The notes beneath the pieces were generated by a model. The model was not told where the DNA came from, searched no databases, and was given only the letters and a program-made list of their open reading frames with translations. A DNA stretch of 64,000 bases from Salinicola peritrichatus (GTDB lineage: Bacteria > Pseudomonadota > Gammaproteobacteria > Pseudomonadales > Halomonadaceae), in assembly GCF_003206715.1 (NCBI RefSeq), contig NZ_PZJU01000006.1, forward strand, positions 167,831 to 231,830. The letters run 5' to 3'. Positions within the stretch are counted from its first letter, which is position 1; every line of letters begins with the position of its first letter. Shown here piece by piece: positions 40,583 to 48,484 of the stretch. The position numbers were made by a program, and so were the translations under genes.

Positions 40583-40612
40583 GGCCCCTCCGATTGGAGG
40601 GACCGTTTCTTT
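40583..40612 (+). terminator. Rho-independent terminator
   Basis: The 9-bp stem GGCCCCTCC / GGAGGGACC (one mismatch, 4-base loop GATT) is followed by GTTTCTTT. It ends the small-gene transcript and faces the stop of the minus-strand antiporter gene. Confidence 0.65.
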
Positions 40613-40649
40613 GGCTGGCGGCGTCGACGCAGCGGACCCGCGCATCGCC

Positions 40650-42359
40650 TCAGTGATAGAGGCGCAATCCCACGCGCGTCACGCGATTTCCCTCCATTTC
40701 GCTGACCACCCAGTGAAAGCCGTGCCAGTCGACGTCATCGCCCACGACTGGGTGCCCGCCGACACGCAGTGATACGAATTCACCGAGCGTCATCTCCTGC
40801 TCTCCAGGACTGAGGGTCAGGCCATAGGCGTTGGCAACGTCCTGCATCAGCGCTTCGCCATCCAGCGTGAAAGTTCCGAAGAATGCCCGCTCGCGCCTGA
40901 GCTTGGCCTCACCATTGAATAGCCGGTTGAGAGACGGCAGATCGCCGGTGCGACCGATCAAGCAAATCACGTCATGCAGCCGCAGGCGCGTGCTGCCTTT
41001 GGGATGCAACATGGCATGCTGTCGAAATATCGCCGAGATCAGAGTGCCCGAAGGCAGCCGCAGCAGCCGGATCGGCACGTCATCCAGCGACTCGTTCTCC
41101 ACCTTGTAGACGAACATCTCATAATCGTTTTCCGGCAGCACGCCCAACGGCCCCCGACGATCCGGCGTGATGCTTTCCGGTAGCGCGACGCGCATCCAGT
41201 GAGCGGCCCGCGCCAGCGTCGATCCCTGCAGAATTAGAGAGATCAGAACGACGAAGAAGGCAATATTGAAATAGAGCGTCGCGTTCTCGACCCCGGTAAT
41301 CACCGGAAAGATGGCCAGCACGATCGGTACCGCCCCGCGCAGTCCGACCCAGGAGATGAAAAGGAGCTCGCGCCAGCGAAAATTGAAAAACGGCATCAAA
41401 GAAACGAAGACCGCGACCGGCCGCGCCACGATGATCAAGGCCAACCCCAGAATGGCGCTGGGCACGGCGTAGTCGATCATCTCCGAAGGGGTAACCAATA
41501 ATCCGAGCACGAGGAACAGCCCGATCTGGCTCAGCCAGGCCAAGCCATCGTGGACCGGCAGGATATGCGTCAAATGCCGCCCCGGTTGATTGCCGATGAG
41601 CAGCCCGGTCAGGTATATCGCCAGGAAGCCGCTACCACCGGCGGCACTGGTGGCGCCAAAGATGCAGAAACCCAGCGCCAGCGCCAGCAGCGAATAAAGC
41701 CCGGGAGCGAGATCGAGCCAACGCAGCAGCTTGGCCGACACCCAACCGCCACCGATACCGATCGCCAGGCCGAGGCCGAACTGCAGCACGAAACGCATCA
41801 AGGTCTCGGCGAGGCCGCCGACGGCTCCGGTCAACAACTCCGCCAGCGTAATGGTCAGGAAGATCGCCATCGGATCGTTGGTGCCCGACTCGATCTCCAG
41901 CGTCGCCCCGACGCGCTCGTTGAGGTTGACCCCCTGCCCCTTGAGCATCGAGAAAACCGCCGCCGCATCCGTCGAGCCGACGATCGCCCCGACCAGCAGC
42001 CCCTCGACCAGCGTCAGGTCCATGAGCCACATCGCCAGCAGGCCGACGATGCCGCTGGTGAGAAAGACCCCTATCGTGGCCAGCGACAGCGCCGGTTTGA
42101 GCCCCACACGGAAGGTCCGGAAACGGGTTCGCAGGCCGCCGTCGAGCAGGATCATCGCCAACGCCAGGTGACCGATCAGGAAGGCCTGCGAATAATCGTC
42201 GAACTGCAGCCCAAGCACGCCCTCCTCGCCGGCGAGCATGCCAAGCCCCAGAAACAGCACCAACAGCGGAACGCCAATGCGGGAGGAGACACGACTGGCC
42301 AGGATACTCAGGGCGATCAACGCCCCACAAACAAGAAATAAACTGTTTATCGAATCCAC
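40650..42359 (-). CDS. nhaP2: K+/H+ (or Na+/H+) antiporter, CvrA/NhaP2 type
   Basis: CPA1 antiporter of 569 residues. There are about twelve helices with the ion-binding signatures GSTDAAAVFSML and ESGTNDPMAIFLT and the conserved helix ISWVGLRGAVPIVLA. After the membrane part come a TrkA_C-like domain (about 400-485, RLRLHDVICLIGRTGDL in parts) and a CorC_HlyC-type domain (about 490-569, LGEFVSLRVGGHPVVGDDV). This architecture is that of CvrA/NhaP2, which exports K+ in exchange for H+. It fits ion balance in a salt-tolerant organism. It is monocistronic. Confidence 0.92.
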   Translation of the reverse strand: MDSINSLFLVCGALIALSILASRVSSRIGVPLLVLFLGLGMLAGEEGVLGLQFDDYSQAFLIGHLALAMILLDGGLRTRFRTFRVGLKPALSLATIGVFLTSGIVGLLAMWLMDLTLVEGLLVGAIVGSTDAAAVFSMLKGQGVNLNERVGATLEIESGTNDPMAIFLTITLAELLTGAVGGLAETLMRFVLQFGLGLAIGIGGGWVSAKLLRWLDLAPGLYSLLALALGFCIFGATSAAGGSGFLAIYLTGLLIGNQPGRHLTHILPVHDGLAWLSQIGLFLVLGLLVTPSEMIDYAVPSAILGLALIIVARPVAVFVSLMPFFNFRWRELLFISWVGLRGAVPIVLAIFPVITGVENATLYFNIAFFVVLISLILQGSTLARAAHWMRVALPESITPDRRGPLGVLPENDYEMFVYKVENESLDDVPIRLLRLPSGTLISAIFRQHAMLHPKGSTRLRLHDVICLIGRTGDLPSLNRLFNGEAKLRRERAFFGTFTLDGEALMQDVANAYGLTLSPGEQEMTLGEFVSLRVGGHPVVGDDVDWHGFHWVVSEMEGNRVTRVGLRLYH

Positions 42360-42440
42360 GAATCATTCATCGGTTGACGGTTCGAAAAAAACCAGTATGC
42401 CATGACCGGGAAAGCTTGCGCGCAGAAAACCGCCGGGATT

Positions 42441-43292
42441 TTAACCTTTTAGCCACTCGGGATGGTTCAAAATCCAAGCCTCGGCACCCTCGCCGTGCAG
42501 CCCCATCATTAGCGCCACGACACGCATGCCGGGACGGAACGGCTCCAATGACGGCAGCCTCGCATAACGGCGATAGTTATCGAGAAAGGCGTGGCAATGG
42601 GACGTGTCGGCAAACAGCAGTTCGACCAGGCAGAGATCGAATTCCACCGGCGCCCAGACCAGCGCCTCCCAATCGCTCCAGAACCAATCGGTGGCGCCGC
42701 GCAGGAATTGGTCGCTACGCAGATCGGGCAAGCACCAGACCGCACGGGACGGTCGCGGCCAATCCAGGGCCAGGGTGGCTGTATCCGGCGCCATCGGATG
42801 CGCTTCGACGAAGCGTCGTGCCCGTTCCGGCCAGGCATCCAGCGTCAGGTAACCGGACGCTGGATGTCCCCATCCCGGCACGGGTTCGCGATGGAGCAAT
42901 CCCAGTTGTTGCCCCAGCCGCGCGGCGAACTCGCGACACAGCACCGGCGGGACCGCCTGACGCCAAGGCAGACTCCACAGCGGCGCGCCCTGAAAGCGGC
43001 TCAGGAACGTCATCGGCAGCGGTGCCATCGGTAGGCGCGGTGGCAACGCACCGGCGACCCGCGTCACTGCCTCGGGATGCTGCCAGCGATCGAAGCCGAA
43101 CAGATCCCGCATGCCCGCCCAAAAACGATCGTCGTCGGGCGCGGTTCGCGCCAGCTTGTAGAGCTGCGGAGAAATTTCCTCGCTGCGCCACAACCAATTG
43201 GCGCTGTCCGGCCATCGCAACGACAGCGGCACGAGCGGCTTCCCGACAAACGTCGCCAAGCGGCGGGTCAACTCCGGGTCGGCCCGGGGCAT
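42441..43292 (-). CDS. Hypothetical protein, possibly phosphotransferase-like
   Basis: Protein of about 283 residues, Trp- and Pro-rich. The middle has CREFAARLGQQLGLLHREPV followed by GWGHPASGYLTLDAW, and the last third WCLPDLRSDQFLRG, WFWSDWEALVWAPVEFDL. This layout recalls the aminoglycoside-phosphotransferase fold (a late Asp-x-x-Asp then a domain-closing helix), but the HxDxxxxN catalytic motif is absent, so it may be an inactive kinase-like or unrelated protein. The start is uncertain: ATG 43292 lacks a ribosome binding site, and TTG 43334 has AGGAG ten bases upstream. It is divergent from the TPP-riboswitch genes. Confidence 0.65.
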   Translation of the reverse strand: MPRADPELTRRLATFVGKPLVPLSLRWPDSANWLWRSEEISPQLYKLARTAPDDDRFWAGMRDLFGFDRWQHPEAVTRVAGALPPRLPMAPLPMTFLSRFQGAPLWSLPWRQAVPPVLCREFAARLGQQLGLLHREPVPGWGHPASGYLTLDAWPERARRFVEAHPMAPDTATLALDWPRPSRAVWCLPDLRSDQFLRGATDWFWSDWEALVWAPVEFDLCLVELLFADTSHCHAFLDNYRRYARLPSLEPFRPGMRVVALMMGLHGEGAEAWILNHPEWLKG

Positions 43293-43408
43293 GTCAACGG
43301 CTGAACCGAATGCAGTGGAACTGGATTGCGCCAAGGTCTCGCGATCTCCTGTCGGATCTCCACGGTGGGCAGTAGCGACGGCAAGGCGTACAATCCGCGT
43401 CACTGGAT

Positions 43409-43515
43409 AGGGGTGCCCATGTACGAGATGAGAGTGTACGGGCTGAGAGTGCCACGGCCGAAAATGCCATGCACAACCCTTGAACCTGAACCGGTTAATA
43501 CCGGCGGAGGAAATG
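43409..43515 (+). promoter_or_regulatory. TPP riboswitch (THI element)
   Basis: The leader contains every conserved THI block in order: GGGTGCCC (43411), GGGCTGAGAG (about 43440), ACCCTTGAACCTGAACC (43477) and GTTAATACCGGCGGAGGAA (43494). The variable P3 arm lies between. Binding of thiamine pyrophosphate should shut off the downstream thiZXY genes. The GGAGG that would serve as ribosome binding site is part of the 3' aptamer strand, which points to control of translation initiation. Confidence 0.95.
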
Positions 43516-43569
43516 CCAGCATCACTTCCGCATGACTCCGCCCGATTGCCCTGCTACGCGGAAGTCGTC

Positions 43570-44313
43570 ATGCCACCACCCGGGCTGGAAATCCATCGCG
43601 CTTCGCTCACCTTCGGCGAACGCCCGCTGTTTCGCGATCTCCAGGCCCGTTTCGAAGCGGGTAGCTGGACCTGCCTGCTCGGTCGCAGCGGTAGCGGCAA
43701 GAGTTCGTTACTGCGCATGATCGCCGGCCTGGCGCTGCCGGACAACCACCAGCTCGATCTCGCCACCAGCGACGGTCGTCCGCTGAGGCGACGGTTGGCG
43801 TGGATGGCGCAACAGGATCTGCTGGTGCCGTGGCAGCGCGTCATCGGCAACGTCATGCTCGGTGCAAAATGGCGCGGCACTTCGACAAACGCCGACCGCC
43901 AGCGTGCGATGCATCTGCTCGAGCGGGTAGGGCTCGCGGCCAAGGCCGACGAGTGGCCCGCGGCGCTCTCCGGCGGCCAGCGCCAGCGCGTCGCTCTGGC
44001 CAGGACCCTGTTCGAGGATGCCAGCGTGGTGCTGATGGACGAGCCCTTCTCGGCGGTCGATGCGATTACCCGACTCGAGCTGCATGAAGTCGCCAGCACA
44101 TTGCTCGCCGGGCGTACCGTACTGATGGTCACGCATGATCCGCTGGAAGCGTTGCGCCTTGCCGACCATCTGTTGGTGCTGCAAGGAGAGCCCGCCAATC
44201 TGGTGTCGATTCCCGTGCCCGCCGGCACACGTCCGCGCGCACTGGCCGATGACGACCTGCAGCGCCGCCAGGCCGCACTGGTCGCCCAACTCCGGGAGCC
44301 CACCGATGGCTGA
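43570..44313 (+). CDS. thiZ: Thiamine-precursor ABC transporter ATP-binding protein
   Basis: ABC ATPase of 247 residues. Walker A LLGRSGSGKSSLLRM, Q-loop MAQQDLLVPWQRV, signature LSGGQRQRVALARTL, Walker B SVVLMDEPFSAVD, H-loop MVTHDPLEA. The TPP riboswitch and the Thi5-like partner identify the substrate as a thiamine precursor (hydroxymethylpyrimidine or formylaminopyrimidine). The start is uncertain: the frame is open into the riboswitch with ATG 43513 immediately after GGAGGAA, while ATG 43570 has GGAAG at good distance and matches family length. Confidence 0.88.
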   Translation: MPPPGLEIHRASLTFGERPLFRDLQARFEAGSWTCLLGRSGSGKSSLLRMIAGLALPDNHQLDLATSDGRPLRRRLAWMAQQDLLVPWQRVIGNVMLGAKWRGTSTNADRQRAMHLLERVGLAAKADEWPAALSGGQRQRVALARTLFEDASVVLMDEPFSAVDAITRLELHEVASTLLAGRTVLMVTHDPLEALRLADHLLVLQGEPANLVSIPVPAGTRPRALADDDLQRRQAALVAQLREPTDG

Positions 44314-45082
44314 TGCGAACCCGCTTTCCCGACTGGTGCGCCCTCTGCTGGCCATCGTCGTCCTGGTATCGATCTGGCAGCTGACGATCAGCCTCACCGG
44401 AGTACCGCGCTATATCCTGCCCACGCCGCTGGCCGTCGCGCGCGCGCTGTTCGAACAGCGCGCACTGCTCGAACAACATGCGATGATTACCGCCATCGAG
44501 ATCGTCGCCGGGCTGGTCGGCGGCGTTGTACTCGGCCTCGCCACCGCCCTGGCGCTGGCGAGATTCCGCCCGCTGCGGCGCACGCTGCTGCCATTGCTGC
44601 TGGTCAGCCAGGCGATTCCGCTGTTTGCCCTGGCGCCCATTCTGATGCTGTGGCTCGGCTATGGCCTGCTGCCGAAGATTCTGATGGCGATGGTCATCAT
44701 CTATTTTCCGGTGGCCTCCACCGGCTACGACGGCCTGCGCCAGACGCCTCAGGGATGGCTGGACCTGGCCGATACGTTTGGCCTGACACGGCGGCAGCGG
44801 CTATTGAAGGTGCAGTTACCGGCCGCCCTGCCGTCGCTGGCGTCCGGGCTGCGCATGGCGGCGAGCGCCGCGCCCATCGGCGCGGTGATCGGCGAATGGG
44901 TCGGTGCCAGCCGAGGGCTCGGCTATCTCATGCTCAACGCCAACGCCCGCCTGCAGATCGATGTGATGTTCGCGGCACTCGTGGTGCTGGTGATGTTTGC
45001 CGTGATCCTCTACTTCGGTGTCGATGCGGCGGTGCGGGCGGCGATGCCCTGGCACCGCGACCGCGTCACGCCGCCGGCATGA
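44306..45082 (+). CDS. thiX: Thiamine-precursor ABC transporter permease
   Basis: Permease of 258 residues with six helices and the ABC coupling motif in DLADTFGLTRRQRLLKVQLP and PALP/ASGLRMAAS. It belongs to the SsuC/TauC/ThiX group. Its start overlaps the thiZ stop by eight bases. Substrate assignment rests on the riboswitch and on thiY. Confidence 0.88.
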   Translation: MADANPLSRLVRPLLAIVVLVSIWQLTISLTGVPRYILPTPLAVARALFEQRALLEQHAMITAIEIVAGLVGGVVLGLATALALARFRPLRRTLLPLLLVSQAIPLFALAPILMLWLGYGLLPKILMAMVIIYFPVASTGYDGLRQTPQGWLDLADTFGLTRRQRLLKVQLPAALPSLASGLRMAASAAPIGAVIGEWVGASRGLGYLMLNANARLQIDVMFAALVVLVMFAVILYFGVDAAVRAAMPWHRDRVTPPA

Positions 45083-45152
45083 TCCTTCCGACGACACCAA
45101 CGGCCAGTGCTCCACGACTCGATCAATAACGACTCATCAAGAGGAACGCGAA

Positions 45153-46163
45153 ATGCTTCACCCACGCACATCATTCGGCAGCCGTTGCCTGGCACTTTGC
45201 TTGGTACTTCTGGCTCTCGTGCTGTCGCTACCGGCTCTGGCGCAGGAGACGGACGACGACCTGGCACCGCCGCAGATGATTCCGCTCAGCGTCATGCTCG
45301 ACTGGTACGCCAACCCGGACCACGCTCCGCTGATCGTCGCCAAGCAGCGCGGCCTGTTCGAAAAACGCGGTCTCGACGTCGACATCCAATCACCGGCGGA
45401 CCCCAGCGTGCCGCCCAAGCTGGTCGCCGCCGGCCGAGTCGATCTGGCCCTGAGCTATCAACCCCAACTCCATCTGCAGGTCGACCAGGGGCTGCCCGTC
45501 GTACGGGTCGGCACGCTGATTGCCACGCCACTCAATGCCCTGCTCGTGCGTGCCGACAGCGGCATCGACGACCTTTCCCAACTCGCCGGCAAGAAAGTCG
45601 GCTACTCGGTGGGTGGAGTCGAGGAAGTGCTGCTGGCAGCCATGCTCGAGCACAATGGCTTGAGTCTCGACGACATCGAAATGGTCAACGTCAACTTCTC
45701 GCTGACGCCGGCATTGATCAGCGAGAAGGTCGATGCCGTCACCGGGGCCTTCCGCAATTTCGAGCTGGCACAGATGAAGCAGGAAGGCGTCGACGGCAAG
45801 GCGTTCTACATCGAGGAGGAAGGCGTGCCGACTTACGACGAGCTGATCTTCGTTGCCAACCGCGACACGCTCGACCAGCATCGCGACGCCTACCGCCGTT
45901 TCATGGATGCCGTCGCCGAGGCCACCGCCTGGATCATCAATCATCCGGACGAGGCCTGGCAGAGCTTCATCGCCTATGACCCGGCGCTGGACACACCGCT
46001 CAACGCCGCGGCCTGGAAAGCCACCCTGCCCCGTTTCGCATTACGCCCGGCGGCGCTGGATGCCAAGCGCTACCGGGATTTCGAGGCCTTCCTGCTCGAG
46101 CGTGGCCAGATCAAGGCGCAAAGCCCGATCTCGCGACTGGCGGTGGATCTCAGCGCCCCCTGA
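45153..46163 (+). CDS. thiY: Thiamine-precursor ABC transporter substrate-binding protein (Thi5/NMT1-like)
   Basis: Periplasmic protein of 336 residues. Signal peptide: LALCLVLLALVLSLPALAQE. The NMT1/Thi5-like domain starts VMLDWYANPDHAPLIVAK, where the Trp-Tyr pair is typical of pyrimidine binders, followed by KLVAAGRVDLALSYQPQLH. It is last in the riboswitch-controlled thiZXY operon. GAGGAA precedes the start. The ligand is probably N-formyl-4-amino-5-aminomethyl-2-methylpyrimidine or HMP, as for characterised ThiY. Confidence 0.9.
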   Translation: MLHPRTSFGSRCLALCLVLLALVLSLPALAQETDDDLAPPQMIPLSVMLDWYANPDHAPLIVAKQRGLFEKRGLDVDIQSPADPSVPPKLVAAGRVDLALSYQPQLHLQVDQGLPVVRVGTLIATPLNALLVRADSGIDDLSQLAGKKVGYSVGGVEEVLLAAMLEHNGLSLDDIEMVNVNFSLTPALISEKVDAVTGAFRNFELAQMKQEGVDGKAFYIEEEGVPTYDELIFVANRDTLDQHRDAYRRFMDAVAEATAWIINHPDEAWQSFIAYDPALDTPLNAAAWKATLPRFALRPAALDAKRYRDFEAFLLERGQIKAQSPISRLAVDLSAP

Positions 46164-46197
46164 ACCACGTTCCGCTGTGCGTCGGCCGCTTCCTGCG

Positions 46198-46983
46198 CTA
46201 TGACTCGGCCAGGAAGCGGTCGACAGCATCTCGAAACGCTGCGGGCTGCTCGGCATGCAACCAATGGCCGGCCCCCTCGAGGGTTTCGATGCGGACCTTG
46301 GGCATTACCTCTTCAATGGCGCCACGATAGCGATCCGGCACATAGTGCGAATTGCCACCGCGCACCAGCAGTGCCGGGCCGTCGTAAGGCCGGTCGCCAT
46401 CCGGCGGCGCGATGATGTCGTCGTAACCGGCCGCGATCTCGTCGAGGCCGACCCGCCAGCGCATCACACCGGCGTCGTCACGCAGCAGGTTGGTCGCCAG
46501 GAACTGGCGCGTCGCGGTCGAATCGATGGTTTCCGCCATCAAGGCATCGGCCTCGCGTCGGGACTCGGGCCGCTCGGCCTCGACACGCCGCATGGCCGCG
46601 AAGATCTCGTCGTGACCGTGTCGGTAGGCGACCGGCGCAATGTCGGCCACGACGAGACGGGCAACCCGGTCGGGGAACTGCCGCGCCAACGTCATCGCGA
46701 CCTTGCCCCCCATCGAATGCCCCAGCAGATCGAACGCTTCGATCTCCAGGGCATCCATTAACGCAATGACGTCGTCCGCCATCGTGGCGTAGGCCATGCC
46801 CTCGGCATGCGGCGATCGTCCATGGTTGCGCAGGTCCACGGCGATGACACGGCGCGCTGCCTGCCACTGCTTGAGGTGAGAGCGCCAGTTGTCGGCACTG
46901 CCGAAAAGGCCATGCAGCACGACCAACGGACGGATGGCGCCACCGCCTTCGACGCGACCGGTATCGATACAGTGAAGTCGCAA
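46198..46983 (-). CDS. ybfF: Alpha/beta-hydrolase, YbfF type esterase
   Basis: Hydrolase of 261 residues. Oxyanion motif VVLHGLFGSADNW, nucleophile elbow LLGHSMGGKVAM (Ser about 93), acid and His near the end (GAGHWLHAEQP). YbfF hydrolyses acyl-CoA and simple esters in vitro; the natural substrate is not known. It is convergent with thiY, 34 bases apart. Confidence 0.88.
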   Translation of the reverse strand: MRLHCIDTGRVEGGGAIRPLVVLHGLFGSADNWRSHLKQWQAARRVIAVDLRNHGRSPHAEGMAYATMADDVIALMDALEIEAFDLLGHSMGGKVAMTLARQFPDRVARLVVADIAPVAYRHGHDEIFAAMRRVEAERPESRREADALMAETIDSTATRQFLATNLLRDDAGVMRWRVGLDEIAAGYDDIIAPPDGDRPYDGPALLVRGGNSHYVPDRYRGAIEEVMPKVRIETLEGAGHWLHAEQPAAFRDAVDRFLAES

Positions 46984-47148
46984 CCCTACTCTCCTTTTGC
47001 TCTGGTGCTCTGAACGAACTTACGCTCTGTCCGAAAAATGCCTGCGCTTGCCGATCTTTCAGACAAGCCTAACGCGCCGACGCTCGATCAGAGCGCGGCG
47101 TCCTCAGAATATCAGAGCCGCCGCAGGTCGCGTGACCTCTCGGCAAGG

Positions 47149-47820
47149 CTAACCGCGCGGCACGCCGGGCAGCGCCTCGTCGCGCTCGCTCAGCAATTGA
47201 CGACCCAACCAAGCCAGCAGGACACCGTAGAGCGGCAGGAAGAACAGCAGGCTGATGGAGAGTTTGACGCCGTAATCGAACCACGCGATATCGACCCAAT
47301 GCGCTCGCATGAAAGAATCGGGGCCATGCCAGAAGGCGATGGCAAAGAATGCAAAGGTATCGGCGAGATTGCCCACGATCGTCGACAGGGTCGGCGCGAC
47401 CCACCAGGCGCGCAGACGGCGCAGGCGATCGAAGACGTGGATATCGAGCAGTTGGCCGAGAACATAGGCCATGAAGCTGGCCAGCGCGATCCGTCCCACG
47501 AACAGGTTCCAGTGGCCCAGTGCTTCGAGTCCCTGGAACCGCCCTTGCTGAAAAAGCACGGAGACGGCGTACGAGACCAGTAACGCGGGCACCATGACGC
47601 CGGCGATGATGCGCCGTGCCGAGGATTTGCCGAACAAGCGAACGGTGAGGTCGGTGGCCAGAAAAATGAACGGGAAGCTGAATGCGCCCCAGGTCGTGTG
47701 CAAGCCCCACAGGGTGAATGGCAACTGGACCAGATAATTGCTGGCGGTGATGACCACCACGTGGAAAGTGACCAGACAGAGGAGGGCCTGGCGGATCTGA
47801 AGATCGTCGAGTTTGAGCAT
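47149..47820 (-). CDS. yhhQ: Queuosine-precursor transporter YhhQ (VUT family)
   Basis: Inner-membrane protein of 223 residues with about six helices. Family motifs: FPFIFLATDLTVRLFGKSSAR, ASFMAYVLGQLLDIHVFDRLR (each in parts) and STIVGNLADTFAFFAIAFW. E. coli YhhQ imports preQ0/preQ1, precursors of tRNA queuosine. AGGAACC lies upstream. The leader to 47940 has a hairpin GAGGG/CCCTC but does not match the known preQ1 riboswitches. Confidence 0.9.
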   Translation of the reverse strand: MLKLDDLQIRQALLCLVTFHVVVITASNYLVQLPFTLWGLHTTWGAFSFPFIFLATDLTVRLFGKSSARRIIAGVMVPALLVSYAVSVLFQQGRFQGLEALGHWNLFVGRIALASFMAYVLGQLLDIHVFDRLRRLRAWWVAPTLSTIVGNLADTFAFFAIAFWHGPDSFMRAHWVDIAWFDYGVKLSISLLFFLPLYGVLLAWLGRQLLSERDEALPGVPRG

Positions 47821-47954
47821 GAGGAACCTTTTTCGTCGCCTACGGAGGCCGAGGGGTGAGGGAACCCTCTAAAACGCGTGTCGTATCGCTATCGCGGGCG
47901 CGGCATTATAGGGACTCGGTCGAATCATCGCCAGCCGGTATATGCAAAAATATT

Positions 47955-47969
47955 GTAACTTTAAGTTAC
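47955..47969. promoter_or_regulatory. Inverted repeat upstream of the ArsR-family gene, candidate operator
   Basis: GTAACTT, T, AAGTTAC is a perfect 7-1-7 inverted repeat 78 bases before the regulator gene. ArsR-family repressors typically bind such imperfect or perfect 12-2-12 or shorter repeats over their own promoters. It lies between divergent yhhQ and arsR, so either could be controlled. Confidence 0.45.
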
Positions 47970-48046
47970 GATCAAGTAATATAAGCAAAGCCTGTAACGG
48001 ACCGTTCAGCGCCGGCAACCCGCCCTATGCGGATGCGGACTCGACC

Positions 48047-48355
48047 ATGATGATGACAGCGACCCTACTCGACGATACCCAGATTGCTCCGGCAACGGCC
48101 ATATTGAAGGCCATGGCCAATGAAAGTCGGCTACGCATTCTCTGCTTGCTGATGGCCGGCGAGCGCTCGGTGACCCAGATCAACCGGGACATGGCACTGA
48201 GCCAGTCCGCGCTGTCGCAGCACCTGGCGGTGCTACGCCAGGAGCGGCTGGTCAATACGCGCCGAAGCTCCCAGGTCATTTACTACTCGCTCAACGGCCA
48301 CGTCGCCGAACGTTTGATCGCCACGTTGGCCGAACTGGATCTGGGCCAACGCTGA
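48047..48355 (+). CDS. ArsR-family transcriptional regulator
   Basis: Winged-helix repressor of 102 residues. KAMANESRLRILCLLMAGER, then the recognition helix LSQSALSQHLAVLRQERLV, then the wing TRRSSQVIYYSLNG. No cysteine pair for metal binding is visible near helix 3 (only one Cys, in ILCLLM), so a metal sensor is less likely than a redox, sulfide or other signal. Three tandem ATGs (48047, 48050, 48053) are possible starts. Its target may be itself or yhhQ. Confidence 0.85.
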   Translation: MMMTATLLDDTQIAPATAILKAMANESRLRILCLLMAGERSVTQINRDMALSQSALSQHLAVLRQERLVNTRRSSQVIYYSLNGHVAERLIATLAELDLGQR

Positions 48356-48377
48356 TGCCAGGACCCAGTGACGAGCC

Positions 48378-48449
48378 AAGGAAGCGCTGAATAAACCAGT
48401 GAGCAGGATGAAGTGGGCGGCACTCCGTCACAAGGCGCCCGGAGCGCAG
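48378..48449 (+). repeat. Dispersed repeat family, copy A
   Basis: This segment begins AAGGAAGCGCTGAATAAACC and continues with AGTGAGCAGGATGAAG and, after a gap, GGCGCCCGGAGCGCAG. The same blocks in the same order occur at 63860-63916. It fills the gap between the ArsR gene and the convergent sohB gene. The GCTGAATAAA end resembles ends of some IS5-family elements, but no transposase is present. Confidence 0.6.
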
Positions 48450-48484
48450 CGATTCGCCTGCGCAGACATTTAGACACTGATTCC

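Noticed and set aside
47821..47940. Possible preQ1 riboswitch before yhhQ
   Set aside because: A GAGGG/CCCTC hairpin is present, but the A-rich tail and loop sequence of known preQ1 classes are missing.
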